Source: Gnetum montanum (Eukaryota > Streptophyta > Gnetopsida > Gnetales > Gnetaceae). Taken from it: a stretch of DNA of 37,821 nucleotides. The DNA is taken from contig MNCI01007761.1 in assembly GCA_015680685.1 (NCBI GenBank), positions 80,819-118,639 of the forward strand, given 5' to 3'. Shown piece by piece: positions 1 through 10,423 of the stretch; the stretch's first letter is position 1, and every line of letters starts with the position of its first letter. The notes beneath the pieces were generated by a model. It made no database searches. It worked only from the letters and a program-made list of their open reading frames with translations, and had not been told where the DNA came from. The position numbers and the translations under genes were made by a program.

Positions 1-46
1 CAAGTATACTATAGTCCCAAAATGGATTTCTTACCATCACTCTGGC

Positions 47-262
47 CTTTGGAGCACTTGCAGCATTATGGCCCCTTGCCATTTTGCTAATTTTTTAAGC
101 TCTTTTCACCGATGCAGTCTTTGGAGCACTTTCAGCAACATGGCCTCCCACCATTTTGTTGATTTTTTGAGATCTTATCATCAACATAGCCTTTGGATTA
201 TTTTTAGAATTTTCAACCCCAGAGTTTCACTGGCTTTTTTGAGCACTCACAACTAGTTCAAC
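47..262. repeat. Imperfect 72-bp tandem repeat, about 2.5 copies
   Basis: Copies begin at 47, 119 and 191, each opening with CTTTGGA and carrying a shared block with a CCATTTTG core. Spacing is 72 bp both times. The third copy decays after about 20 bp. Confidence 0.7.
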
Positions 263-288
263 CTGAGCACTTACAACTAGTTCAGCAT
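241..288. repeat. 24-bp tandem duplication
   Basis: Two 24-bp units, 241-264 and 265-288, share GAGCACT.ACAACTAGTTCA with four mismatches in all. Confidence 0.75.
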
Positions 289-892
289 TTGGAGCATTCA
301 TAGCATAATCACCCCTGGCATTTTATTTGCATTTCATATTTGGTATTTTTTTTCTTGTCTTCTCAAAGTTGTGTTTGTAAGATGAAGTCCTAGGTTGTTG
401 TGCAGAGATGCACCTCATTATAGCAGCAAGTCATCATAGTACTCAAATATGCATGATTGGACTAGTTGAACCACTCAAGAAAGCACATTCCCTCCTATCC
501 CATTATAGCTTACCCACATCTACTCCCACATTCCAATATTCTCTCATTTCTTGCATAGCCAAGATTGCAATCCCTTGATGCTCACAAGCTATGACCATAC
601 AACACATTCCTTACATATAGCATCTTTGAATATCGCATCGCAAACCATAAAACCCAAGGCAGACATAACATAAGTTGTCCCATGGAGAGCCTCTATTGGT
701 TGGTCAAAGCCCAAGCAAATGTAGCATAAGTCATCCCAAGGAGGAAACACCTATGCTAAAAATGTGATGTGGTTTTACAAACATCAAAGAAAAGCCTATC
801 CAGTGGCACATAGTCCACTTGGTGAAACGCATCCCGTAGTTAGCATTTAGCAAAGTGCAGAACCCAAAGAAGGTTTGCCCCATAGAAAATAG

Positions 893-951
893 CAAAATAA
901 AGGCAAAAAGGAAAAAAGAAAATAAAAAACAAAAAGAGAAAAGGGGAAAAA
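893..951 (+). promoter_or_regulatory. Purine-rich tract, possible retrotransposon polypurine tract
   Basis: Nearly 60 bases of A and G with few pyrimidines, ending in AAAAGGGGAAAAA. Tat-type gypsy elements have long purine tracts just before the 3' LTR. Here the following sequence could not be tied to a defined LTR, so this is only a candidate. Confidence 0.3.
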
Positions 952-1389
952 TCATGTCTCCAAGCAAATCAAAAGAGCTACAATTTCACAACTAATCAAG
1001 TCCTACATCCACCTTAACTCTCTCATGAGCACTCTGACGAGAGGTCAATGTTTTTAGGGGTAGGACACTCTGGTGCCATGGTCACCACCAACCATGATAT
1101 CTCTGCATCCTAACACCCTATTTGCATTCCACTTCCACTTTATTCCCTATCAAATTACCTATACCATTTACTCCTAGCATACCACTATCCATAGCACTCT
1201 TGAGCATGATGCAGTGACATCCAATCAGGTACTAAAGAGTGATGTTGGTATCAAGCCTACTGTGGTGTTTTGCAGTTCTTTGTCAACGTCTCTTGGGCCA
1301 CTCCTCCACACATCAACAAAAAGGGACCAATTAAACACGAACAAATTTGGGTTGTCACTTCTCAGTTGCAAATTTGTCTAAGTGTCAAC

Positions 1390-1850
1390 ATGATGCAAAT
1401 TGTTTCTAAGTGTTGGGACTACACTCTTCACTACACTAGAGCATAGTCAACTCAATAGAGAGCATAGTCAACACTAAAGGCTAGTTTTGCAAATTTTTCT
1501 AAGAGTCAAGCTAGTAATTGCAAATTTTTCTAAGTGTTGAGACTACACTCTTTACTACCCTAGAGAGTAGTCAAGCATAGTTGGCATGGAAGACCCAATT
1601 TGGTAGAAATTTTTCTAAGTGTTGAAACTACGCTCTCCACTAGACTAGAGAGTAGTCAAGTGTAATTCACTAGAAGATAGATTTTGCAAAAATTTTCTAA
1701 GTGCTAAGACTATGCTAACCCCAATTGGGAGCATAGTTAGCCTCCCATGGATAGCATAGTCAATGCATGGCCACTTTTTTGCAAAATTCTCCTAAGTGTT
1801 GGACTATGCTCTCCCCTAGTCCAAAGCGTAGTCAAGCATAGTCAGCTAGA
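1390..1850. repeat. Array of about five diverged repeats, each with a self-complementary core
   Basis: Copies begin near 1401, 1524, 1605, 1693 and 1790 (spacing about 80-120 bp). Each has TTTCTAAGTGTTG or a close variant, then an arm like GACTACACTCT, a short loop and a complementary arm like AGAGAGTAGTC. The arms can pair over 8-11 bp in every copy, although the copies differ in sequence. Repeats upstream of a TATA box are common in LTR U3 regions. Confidence 0.6.
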
Positions 1851-2248
1851 ATGGCCTCTGAGGGCATCCACAACATAGCACTAGCATTCAACTTATCTCC
1901 AACACACCTCTAGAAAGTTCAGTTAGCAAAAATGCATCTTTGTTATACCCTTTTTTATCCCAAAATTGTAATTATGCTTGACCCTAATCGAGATAGTGGA
2001 CAACGTAGTCCTAAAGCATAGTCTCCAAAATTGCATTTTTAGCATTTTTTTGGGTACATTGAAATTATTTTCTACACATGAACATTCATTTGGTAGTGTA
2101 GTTATAGTCTAGTAGTCTTGCAGAGTCCATTGGACCACACCAGGGCATAACACCACTTGCTTCAATGGATAGCATAGTTAAATGCAACATAGTCCCAATT
2201 GTCCCACTACCATGTGGCAACCGATCTGCATTCCATAGGAACCTTAGG

Positions 2249-2259
2249 CCTATAAATAC
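2249..2259 (+). promoter_or_regulatory. TATA box of the LTR-like region
   Basis: CCTATAAATAC is a good plant TATA consensus and lies downstream of the hairpin-repeat array. It probably served the retroelement promoter. Confidence 0.45.
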
Positions 2260-2409
2260 CCTAGCCCTTGATGTTTTAGGGGTTGGCAAATTTGAACATT
2301 TTTTGGCAAAACTTTGGGGTTGGCAAATTAGAAGGTTGGCATTCTTAGGATTTGGGATTTTGGAAGTGCATTTGGCACTTTGGAAAGGCAAGGCATTCAC
2401 ACATCATCG

Positions 2410-2940
2410 TAGCTCACTACATACAACTACAAATAGAAGAAAGTTTGAAGAATAAGATGTTACTAAGTTATACTAATCTAGTTCCATTTATTATTTGTGG
2501 AGATTTCAATGCAAAAGTTGGAAGTAGTGTTTATCAGTTCATAAAATATGAATATGTAAAGGAATCTTTGGAAGATGAACCTAATTTGAAGAAGATGTTT
2601 CTATCAATTCAACATGCAATTCCATTAGCCAGTTCATATTTTTCTTACTTTGAATCTTTAGTAGATAAATCAAATTCTAGAATTTAGAAACAAATGATGT
2701 GAATGGATAGCACTCATCAAGAACCACAATTTACCAATTACTCTACTATGATTAAGGAGGATGGGTCAACAACATTCTTCATTGAGACCTGAGATTATAT
2801 TTGGTACGATGTTTGATTCTTCAAAGTTACCAAGTGACTAGAGTTCATTTCTAAAGAAGAAGTTGAGAAGAATCATGATCAAGCCTCGCCATCTCGAATA
2901 AGACCATCCGATCACATACCACTTATGGTAGAATTACAAC
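2410..2940 (+). pseudogene. CCR4-type poly(A) deadenylase, C-terminal fragment (pseudogene)
   Basis: The plus-strand frame encodes the C-terminal half of an endonuclease/exonuclease/phosphatase domain. The metal-binding motif CGDFN is read at about 2499-2513. After it come a PLASSY segment, an MDSTHQEPQFTN segment, DYIWY and finally PSDHIPLM. In this order they match the tail of plant CCR4 homologues 1/2 (CGDFN, PL.SAY, MDP..NEPLFTN, GTLDYIFY, SSDHIALLAEF), where the last Asp and His are catalytic. CCR4 shortens mRNA poly(A) tails in the cytoplasmic CCR4-NOT complex. The copy is dead: at least five in-frame stops (after SNSRI, after KQMM, before DYIWY, and two more before the SDH motif), and the N-terminal leucine-rich repeats and most of the nuclease domain are absent. 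No intron is visible, which would fit a retrocopy. A LINE endonuclease was considered because of GDFNA, but the EP.FTN and DYIWY signature argues against it. Confidence 0.75.
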
Positions 2941-3395
2941 TACTCCCATTAGTTCATAAGGCTAATCAAGATCAAGAAGTATCTCATTCTTACTTTTATT
3001 TGATGATCTTATTATTTTATTCATTGTACAATTTATATTTCAATTAGATAAGAAAATATCTATGATAATAAAAATAGGGAATCAAAAATTTGCCCTACCT
3101 TCACTTGGGTAACCAAATCCAAATTGCACTTTGTGTGATCTTGGTTAGGACTGGTGATTGGTGATTGATAAGTCTTTAATTCATCCTTTTTCATTATCCT
3201 AAAAAATGAAGTATTAATTTTTCATATAATTTTTCTCACGTATATCTTATTTGAAGAATAAGCAAGAAACAACTTCGAGTTCAAGGGAGAAATCAAATTA
3301 TTGGAGCACATGATCATGAAAGAATGAATTAGAGCTAAAAAATGACAGAGAACATGGACTCATTTGAGGCCAAATGAAACCTAAGGGGGGTAGAT
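2941..3395. other. Non-coding stretch ending in a polypurine tract
   Basis: No gene is visible. The last bases, AAACCTAAGGGGGGTAGA (about 3378-3394), look like a retroviral-type polypurine tract directly before the LTR at 3396, so at least the right part is probably the 3' internal end of a gypsy element. Confidence 0.45.
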
Positions 3396-3968
3396 TATCA
3401 CATCCCTATTCCCAAATGATGCTACTACCTAATGAAGATGGTGTCTCTTCATAACAAGTGTTATTATTATATTAACAAGACCCAAAAGGGTAGTTGTAAT
3501 TAAGACCCAAAAGGGCATGTTGTAATAATGGACATCTCTCTTAAGGTAACCTTTGGGGGTTTGACCTAAGGCATTTATACCTAGGGTTAGAGTTCGTGTC
3601 AACATGGAGTGGTAGAGTCAGTACAGGCAAGTCACGAGAAGTAGGGTGAAGTGGAATAGGAAGTGGACTAGCCATCCCTTCTAGCCAAGTTATAGGCCTA
3701 ACCATGGTGGCAATGTTGGAATGCCTCTAAGGGATAAATGCCAAAGGAAGAAAACCACAAGGAACACTCTCAAAGCACAATTTGGATTCATTATTCCATA
3801 TCAATAAAGTATTCTTTTCTTTCTCTTTCTACATTTTTCTATTATTTTTTTATACATAATTTCAAATATCACATATATTTTGCATTTGGCATATTTTCTT
3901 CATATTCATAATGTCTAATATATCATATATTTGACATTTTCCATGACATCCGAGGATGGGATGTCATA
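3396..3968 (+). mobile_element. LTR of a Ty3/gypsy-like retrotransposon (3' or solo LTR)
   Basis: The 573-bp segment is bounded by an inverted repeat, TATCACATCCC at 3396-3406 and GGGATGTCATA at 3958-3968 (10 of 11 pairing). The TA ends would be decayed TG...CA. A G-rich polypurine tract lies immediately upstream. Inside are a TATA-like ATTTATACC near 3572 and an AATAAA at 3803, in plausible promoter and poly(A) positions. No second copy or target duplication was found. Confidence 0.55.
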
Positions 3969-4449
3969 GGTACAAAGCAACTTGCATCAACCATCAATCT
4001 CATACACATCCTAAACAACATATGCATATACGATATCACACATAATACTAGCATAATCCCTCCTAGAGTAAACAAATAGCTAAAACATAGCTAAAAATAT
4101 TATCATTATCAAACATAGTTAATCATATATCCATTACATCACAACATGTATTTTTACTATTATGCCCATGCATTCATATCCACATCATATCATTAAGCAT
4201 TACATTGACCACCAACAAGTTTAGTAGTGAGAAAGTTAGCATTGAACATTGATTTGATCTAAGATAGTAGGAAGGGTAGTTAGAGGTAGTCTAGATTAAT
4301 TAATATTTTTTGCATGTGGATTTTTTGCCAAAGAGATTGAGTCATCTACCAAATAAATTTAAAAATTTTATCATGGCATCATCACAAGACACATAAAAAT
4401 AGTCTCTAAATGCAACTACTTTCAAAGAAATTTCAATTACACAATCAAA
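3969..4449. other. AT-rich intergenic DNA
   Basis: No coding frame, repeat or regulatory signal that I can support. Confidence 0.5.
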
Positions 4450-4478
4450 GTATATGGTTAGCAAAATGGAATTGCTAG

Positions 4479-4930
4479 ATGAAATCCATGAACAAAATAA
4501 AGGAATTCTTCAAAGGGTATCAGCCATCGAAGAGAAGATTGAAAGAAAAAAGGGAGACTAGTGCTACTGCAAAGGATAATGAACAGATTTTGCTAAAACT
4601 TGTAGAACTTGAAGTCAAGATGGAGGAAAATAAAAATGAATCTAATCTTGAAGGAATAGAGATAAAGACAGGATCTACAATTGCAATAGCTTTAAAAGAG
4701 TAAGAAGAAAAAGAAGCAAAAGAAAAAAATTTATGTTTTGTAGGTATCCTATAGATAGAGGGTGAAATAAATGAAACTTTATTTAAGAAAGTTGGAAAAG
4801 TTATAGAGGATATGCATATAACTTCTCTAAAAATTCATAATTTTTTTAGGGTTCCAAGTGAATGATATGAAAAGGCCTCATATGTAATTGTTAATTTTCA
4901 TGGTATAGAAGACAAAGTGCATGTTTGAAG
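4479..4930 (+). pseudogene. LINE ORF1 (RNA-binding chaperone-like protein), broken
   Basis: The first 75 codons are open: a basic stretch (KRRLKEKRE), then a charged heptad region (LLKLVELEVKMEE) typical of a coiled coil. The same frame continues past three or four point stops. KNLCFVGI is followed by about 60 residues with ETLFKKVGKVIEDM, FFRVPSE and ASYVIVNF. The layout of coiled coil, then a beta-alpha RRM-like fold beginning N(L/I)..VGI and ending in a hydrophobic VIVNF strand, is that of L1/CR1-type ORF1 proteins, which coat LINE RNA and act as nucleic-acid chaperones. The family assignment comes from motif order, not from a search. Confidence 0.6.
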
Positions 4931-5149
4931 ACATCAAAGCCACATGAAGCAAACTGAGAATGGAAAAAAATTTGGATAAATAAGGATCTTACCTGAAAGG
5001 AAATTGCAAAAAGAGCTAAACAATGGAAAAAAATTAAGGTAGCTCATGAACAAGGTTTGGTAGCATACCTAAATGCTAGTAACATGGCAATCATTCCAAA
5101 TAAGTAATATTCCAAAAATTATTCAAAAAATGTATAAGCCCTTTAAGGT

Positions 5150-5800
5150 GTGGATTTCTTAACATTAAAGTTGTTTCTTTAGCTAATATTAGCTTCTTTG
5201 ATAGCTTTGATATTTTTGTTTTTGTTGAAACTTGGAAAGATGTTGGTTCTATAGATTTTGCAGCCTTCTAGGGGAATTGTAGTGTTAGTGAGGAAATATC
5301 TTGAAAATTATGCACTTTTAGAAAGAATTGATGATCATAAATAATATGTTTAACTAAAAATCTTATGTTAGCATGGTTGTGCATTCCTTTCTGTACGCCA
5401 TTTTTCTCCTAGAGATGCTACATTGTATGATTCTATAGAATTGTCTTTTGATCATCCTTGTCAGTTCATAGGTAGAGATATTATAGAATTTGTAGCAAAA
5501 GGCTCAGTATTTAGCATAATGATATTTGTGGAGATTTTAATGCAAGGGTAGGTTCAAAGAAAATAAAAATTATTTAATTAAAACATAATGTCGGCATAGA
5601 TATTGTTGAAGATCACAACTAGACTTAACATTCTGCATAGGACACTATTAATAAGATTGACCAATAATTATTAGAATTGACAAAAATTTTTGACCTTTTG
5701 ATTTGTAATGGACATGCTAGATTTCCTCAGTCTTCATCATTTACATTTACAGGATCTCAAGGTAACTCTTGCATTAATTTAATTTTATTTCTTATGAAGA
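5150..5800 (+). pseudogene. LINE ORF2, apurinic/apyrimidinic-type endonuclease domain, broken
   Basis: The recognisable blocks in order are: NIK..., IFVFVETWKD (the catalytic Glu is in ETW), GIVVLVRKYLENY, FLSVRHFSPRDATLYD, CGDFNARVGS at about 5527-5556 (catalytic Asp and Asn) and SSSFTFTGSQGN with CIN (the S.TF..G..S.ID end block). This is the ORF2 nuclease that nicks target DNA to prime reverse transcription. Several stops and frame changes interrupt it. Confidence 0.75.
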
Positions 5801-6049
5801 TATTAATTTGATTAAGGATTTGAAACTTGAAGATTTAGTGGAATCTTACCATCATTATGTTGAGTTTCTATTATAAATTCCAATTTTTTCTCAAATAATA
5901 AAAAATAAGAATAGGAAAAAAATATTAGTATAGACTTACCCTAGTAGTCAAGGAAAAATATATGAAAGTAGCACATAACAAAATGGGCTTTTGAAAGATG
6001 ACATAAAGAGCTTGAACAAATTTGCTTGTAGTAGCTAAGCAAGTTGTCC

Positions 6050-7660
6050 ATTCACAATAACAAGGTGCTCATGAGACTTGGTTTAATGAGGATTGCATAC
6101 AAGCTAGGTAGAATATTAAAAATGAAAATAAGAATCATAGACAAAGTGTACTTAAGGCATATAAATCCTTAATTAGAACCAACAGAAGGAAATTTATCAA
6201 GGAATGCCAATAATAGTTTTCTTACATAATTAAAAAGAAATTTAGAAAGTTTTCACAATATCTTCCTCATAAAACCTATTCATCATTTAATTTTTCTTTT
6301 AAATATGTTTTCTCATTTTACAATAAGCTATTTATGGGACAATATGATAATTCTACTACTATTGTACAACAAGCATCTCTCCAATTTACTCTTGATGAAC
6401 TCACAAAGGGTATTAAAAAGCTAGCATCTAGCAAAATTATAGATTCAAATGGTTTATATGTAGAATTATTAAAGTTAGTAGGATATAATATTCATAAAAA
6501 ATTTTGGTACAAATTAAATTCAACAATGGAGCAAGGATTAAGTCAACATTGGAAAAGTAGTAAAGTTATATTATTATATAAAAAGGAGGATAAAAATATT
6601 TTAAACAATTATCAAAAAATCATGGTGAACAATATTTTTACCAAGTTGCTAGCCACTCTATTATAAAAGAGAATCAGTTCTTGGGCTAAAGATAACTAGG
6701 TTAAGGAAATATGTTAAGCATGTTTTAAACAAAATTACTCTACTATTGGTCATTAGTTACTCGTAGACACTACATGGAGTTTGCAAAAATGCCTAATAAA
6801 AATTTTTTTGTTAGTTTTATTGATTTTGCAATAGCATATGATTCAATGATCTATACAAAATTATGGTTATGCTTGTATAAAACTGGCTTTCCTTCAAATT
6901 TGATTACAGCAAGTTTACAATTGTATGATGAAGTGATTATTGAAATTATAGATAGTAATTAAAAGAAAAAATTTTAATTCCAGAGAAAAATTGAAGTTAA
7001 GAAAGGTTTTCCACTTTCTCCAACTCTCTTTGATATCTTTATTGATGAAATGTAGGAATGGTTATGTAATAGGCAAGATAGTCATGCAATCAAAATTGGA
7101 TCCTGAGTAGTGAATCTTATTTTACATGCAAATGATGCTACCTTGATTTCAACTATTGTAAAAGGCATGTAAAATATGTCACAATTTAGAAAATTATTAT
7201 TGTTAATCTGGTCTTCAAGTAAATGTAGATAAAACCAAATTGATGATTTGGGGTACAAGAAATAATTGTTATAACTCCCATTTTGGAGGTACCAATGTGC
7301 AAATAGTAGATTCTTTTGAATATTTGGGTCTCACTTATATGAATAATTACATGTGAAGGAAGTTTGAAGGCTCTATATGTTTTTAAAAACAAGTCTAAGA
7401 ATTTAGGTATTTAACTTGGAAGGTCAAAAAACAAATTTTCTAGACTATCATCTATCCTACTATATTGTATGGATGTGTTATTTGGGGATGCTAAACTTTG
7501 AAAAGATATTATAATAATGTAAAACAAAATTATTCTCAATGAGTTAAAGATGAAGATGCAAGCACCTTGCTCAATGTTATTATATGAATGTGATTTATGA
7601 CCTTTAGAAGTAGAAGCCTTGTGTCATTACATACACTCATAGCTTACATATCTCAAGACA
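6050..7660 (+). pseudogene. LINE ORF2, reverse transcriptase domain and C-terminal part, broken
   Basis: A linker with HETWFNEDC at about 6070 leads into the RT. It starts with LDELTKGIKKLASSK, then VILLYKKEDKN and NNYQKIMVNN (6334-6663), which are LINE RT motifs 0-2. Motif A is FIDFAIAYDSM (6817-6849), motif B PLSPTLFDIFIDEM (7012-7053). Motif C reads HANDATLI (7125-7148): the FADD box has AND, the first catalytic Asp having become Asn (AAT, 7131-7133), a G-to-A change. The thumb blocks VDKTKLMIWGT, FEYLGLTY, ILYGCVIWG (about 7465) and a tail with MLLYECDL follow. The enzyme is dead: many stops, frameshifts and a lost catalytic residue. Confidence 0.85.
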
Positions 7661-8214
7661 AGATAAATTCTCTAAAGTAGTTCTTAAGGATTTGTGAGAC
7701 AATGGTTGATATTTTTAGGGGATGTAATAGTTGTGAAAATGAAATATCTCTTGGGAGGACATGTAGCAAAATCTTAAGCATATTTTCCAACTAATCAAGT
7801 AGAAGGCTTTAACACAGATGTGGACTAATGTGAAAGGAAAAAGGAAATTTTATTTACACCATATTATATCTAATATACTAGATGTAAAAGATCACTATCT
7901 CTTAGTTTCTATTCCCATCAAGTATCATAATATTATTAGGAAGCTTTGCTTAAGTTCTCATCATCTTAGAACTGAAAGTGAAAGATGGATTCAACTCCTC
8001 CAAGAAGAGTGCATTCGTAGGTTGTGCATATTAGGAGCCCTTAAAAATGAGTTACATGTGTTTCTTTCTTATGCTATGACTACCTATTTAATATAGCGTT
8101 ATAATGTTACAACAAAAATCCTATATGAATTTTATATGCCTACATTAGTTTTTAATCAATTTATAGAGCCTATCTTTATTTTTCATGAATGTGTAATATC
8201 CATCCAATAAATCC

Positions 8215-8258
8215 TATGGATCTTCAAATGTAATAAAGCTTCATTTCATTTCATTTCA
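8215..8258 (+). terminator. 3' end of the LINE with poly(A) signal and TTTCA repeats
   Basis: GTAATAAAGC is followed by CATTTCATTTCATTTCA. A short repeat tail marks the 3' end of many RTE- and L2-type LINEs. Confidence 0.6.
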
Positions 8259-8408
8259 CATTCTCATATATCAATCATAATAGATATTACCATTACTATG
8301 ACTCATAAAATGAAACTAACATAATGTAATCCATATAGTTGAGGTGTTGGAACCTAAAATAATTAAAACATAGACATACCTTAAGATTTATAGAAGTTTT
8401 TAACTCAA

Positions 8409-8480
8409 TGCTACCTAGTAGAATCAAACTTGTGGCCTGAGATTCCCAAGCTAAGACCCGTACCACTAGGCTAGCACCTC
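8409..8480 (-). repeat. tRNA-derived sequence with pol III boxes A and B (SINE head or tRNA pseudogene)
   Basis: On the minus strand the 72 bp start GAGGTGC. Box A is TAGCCTAGTGG (8463-8473, fits TRGCNNAGYNG) and box B is AGTTTGATTCT, core 8421-8429 (GGTTCGANTCC consensus with two changes). The arms do not fold into a good tRNA cloverleaf, so this is more likely the 5' part of a tRNA-derived SINE than a gene. The body would continue toward lower coordinates; no A/T tail or target duplication was recognised. Confidence 0.6.
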
Positions 8481-8499
8481 ATTTTATGTAATTCATATA

Positions 8500-8575
8500 G
8501 TCACTATACCAACATATATACATAACTCATGTGGTCACCATACTAACATATATATATATTACCCATGTGGTCACT
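8500..8575. repeat. Short imperfect tandem repeat, 34-36 bp
   Basis: GTCAC(C/T)ATAC.AACATATATA...CATGTG starts at 8500 and 8534, with a stub at 8570. Confidence 0.6.
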
Positions 8576-10044
8576 AGCATATCCACACTTAGTGTAGCAT
8601 GTAAAACATTATCATGAGTACTCATAATCACTCACTTACTTGTAGGTCTTTTATTAGTCTTTTATTTATCTAACCAATGCTAGGGTTTATCAACTTATGA
8701 CCTATAACCACTAGTCTTCTAGAGGACTGGCTATAGGGATGTACACTATGCCATGTACTAGCTATAAGGACAAACACATCTATGCTTTCCCACTCTTAAT
8801 ATGAGGCTTAATACAAAAGCCTCACTAATGCATCATAGTGGGGATCAAATTAGAACTACCTCTAAAGTACCTCATCACCAATTGGTCCACACACTTATGC
8901 TAACACCACCTACCAATGGCTACTACAAGCATCATTGCAAAGACATGTACAAACCCATGCTAGCTTAACATATCACATGTCACAAGCATAATACATTTGA
9001 AGTAAACATAACATAATCATCCATATCCAAACCTAACAGTGATACTCACTCCATCAAGATAATACCACAACATGACATAACAAAATTTTGTACCGTAACC
9101 ATATTCCTTGAACTACATATATTTTTGTAAAAATGACCACTATTGTAACCTCTAAGATGATAGATGACAAAACAGAAAACAAATTCCATGAATAGAAAGT
9201 ACATTAAAAGAAAATCCCAATAATGCTAATTTCACCTCAATCGAACTTTTGCAAACAAATTTATATGTGTTTCAAATTTAATTAATAAAATACTAAATAA
9301 TAATATTTAATTACAATCAATGATAATTAAAACTCTCAAAAACTCCCATGTAAAAAAATGTCCCTAAAATATAATATCCAAATCATGCAACTCTCATCAA
9401 CATTACATCTGATATTCCACAAGTCCACATTATTTTATACATCTCATATTTATTCATAACTAATCCACAACCAAAATCATAAAATTTTGAGTAATTTGCA
9501 GAACAGTATCTCCAAACTCTATCTTTAAACTATCCACTCCACATGCCCACATCGCATGATCATATACACTAATCTAGCATAAAAGTAAAGAAAAAAGGTA
9601 AAGATAATCCACCAATTAAAATTGTTGAAATAGAAAGTCTAAAATAAGCATAAAACTCTTAACAATCTAGCAAAAATTGATTTCACTCTAAACCAAATTC
9701 ATACCCACATTAATGTGATCACAACAATCTCAAATCCAAGTTCATAGCAAGGAAATATCATTTCACAAAGCTAAAAATTCAGCAAAAGAGTGGAAAATGC
9801 AAGAAGACAAAAAAAACAGGAAAGAAAAAACTTAAAATCAATTTTTGTTCATATGAATAGAAAAAAATAGAAACCCAAATTCTATGGGTAAATAATACAA
9901 AAGGCAGTGACTAGAATAAAAGAAAGATGATAGTGCTTTTTTTTTCCTTTTTTCTACATAAAGTATAATGCTTATTGTTGGCACATTTTGGCCATTTCAT
10001 GGAACAGGTTGGCATGATAAAACTGGTTAAAAGTTTTTCCAATT
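8576..10044. other. AT-rich intergenic DNA without recognisable genes
   Basis: No coding frame longer than chance and no structured repeat seen on either strand. Confidence 0.5.
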
Positions 10045-10261
10045 TGATAGTTGAAAAAGTTAATGGCAATTCCCAAAGGTGTCTATTTCCAGCTTGTCAG
10101 TCTTCAGGAGATGCACGAAACAAAAGAAGATACAAAGTAAGATCCTAATGACATGGAAATTTCCATCGGTGACTCCTCTCGCATAGTTTCAGGACCAATT
10201 TCATCTTTCAGGGAATCCAGAAAAAGTGTAACTTCAAGGAGCAGTGGCAGCTGTGAATTCA
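10045..10261 (+). pseudogene. ABCB (P-glycoprotein-type) transporter, inter-domain linker fragment
   Basis: The frame from about 10045 reads KKLMAIPKGVYFQ, LVSLQEMHETKEDTK, then after one TAA stop MEISIGDSSRIVSGPI, SSFRESRKSVTSRSSGS. This is the segment right after the first nucleotide-binding domain of plant ABCB proteins (HNELI..P.GAYSQL..LQE followed by a Ser/Arg-rich linker with S.R.SSGS). Full ABCB proteins are about 1,250 residues and export auxin and other small molecules across the plasma membrane. Only about 70 residues remain, so this is a gene relic or an isolated exon. The second fragment lies 160 bp downstream. Confidence 0.7.
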
Positions 10262-10423
10262 AGGATGATGTAAAAAAAAAAGAGAAAATGATGAAAATGG
10301 AAAGAAAGAACTAAATATCTTAACTTCATCCTCAAGGACTAGAAAGGAGGGAGATATTGAAAGGGGCAAATCAAATGTTGAACTAGATGTTTCTCTGACA
10401 AGCACGGCTGTTTTACAGTGGCA
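10262..10423. other. Spacer between the two ABCB fragments
   Basis: No ABCB coding similarity visible; it may be an intron remnant, ending in a polypyrimidine-AG acceptor at 10414-10423. Confidence 0.4.

Larger units (their letters stand above)
1..2400. other. Degenerate LTR-retrotransposon-like repeat region
   Basis: No convincing gene lies here. The stretch has short tandem repeats at its left end, a purine-rich tract at 893-951 that resembles a polypurine tract, a set of hairpin-forming repeats at about 1390-1850 and a TATA box at 2249-2259. This order (purine tract, repeat-rich U3-like sequence, TATA) is what the 3' end and LTR of a plant Ty3/gypsy element looks like, in plus orientation. 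I could not define LTR ends or target duplications, so the element identity is inference. Confidence 0.4.
4450..8258 (+). mobile_element. Near full-length, inactive LINE (non-LTR retrotransposon)
   Basis: The element runs in plus orientation: ORF1 (from 4479), an APE-type endonuclease (about 5150-5800), a reverse transcriptase (about 6330-7500) and a 3' end with AATAAAG followed by repeated TTTCA (8232-8258). Every domain is broken by stops and small indels. ORF1 is a coiled coil plus an RRM-like part rather than the zinc-knuckle ORF1 usual in angiosperm L1 elements. The short tandem-repeat tail, not poly(A), also differs from L1. The 5' end is approximate and no target duplication was identified. 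Confidence 0.85.

Noticed and set aside
2352-2687. LINE endonuclease, suggested by GDFNA
   Set aside because: The downstream EPQFTN, DYIWY and PSDHIPLM segments fit CCR4 deadenylases and not LINE ORF2.
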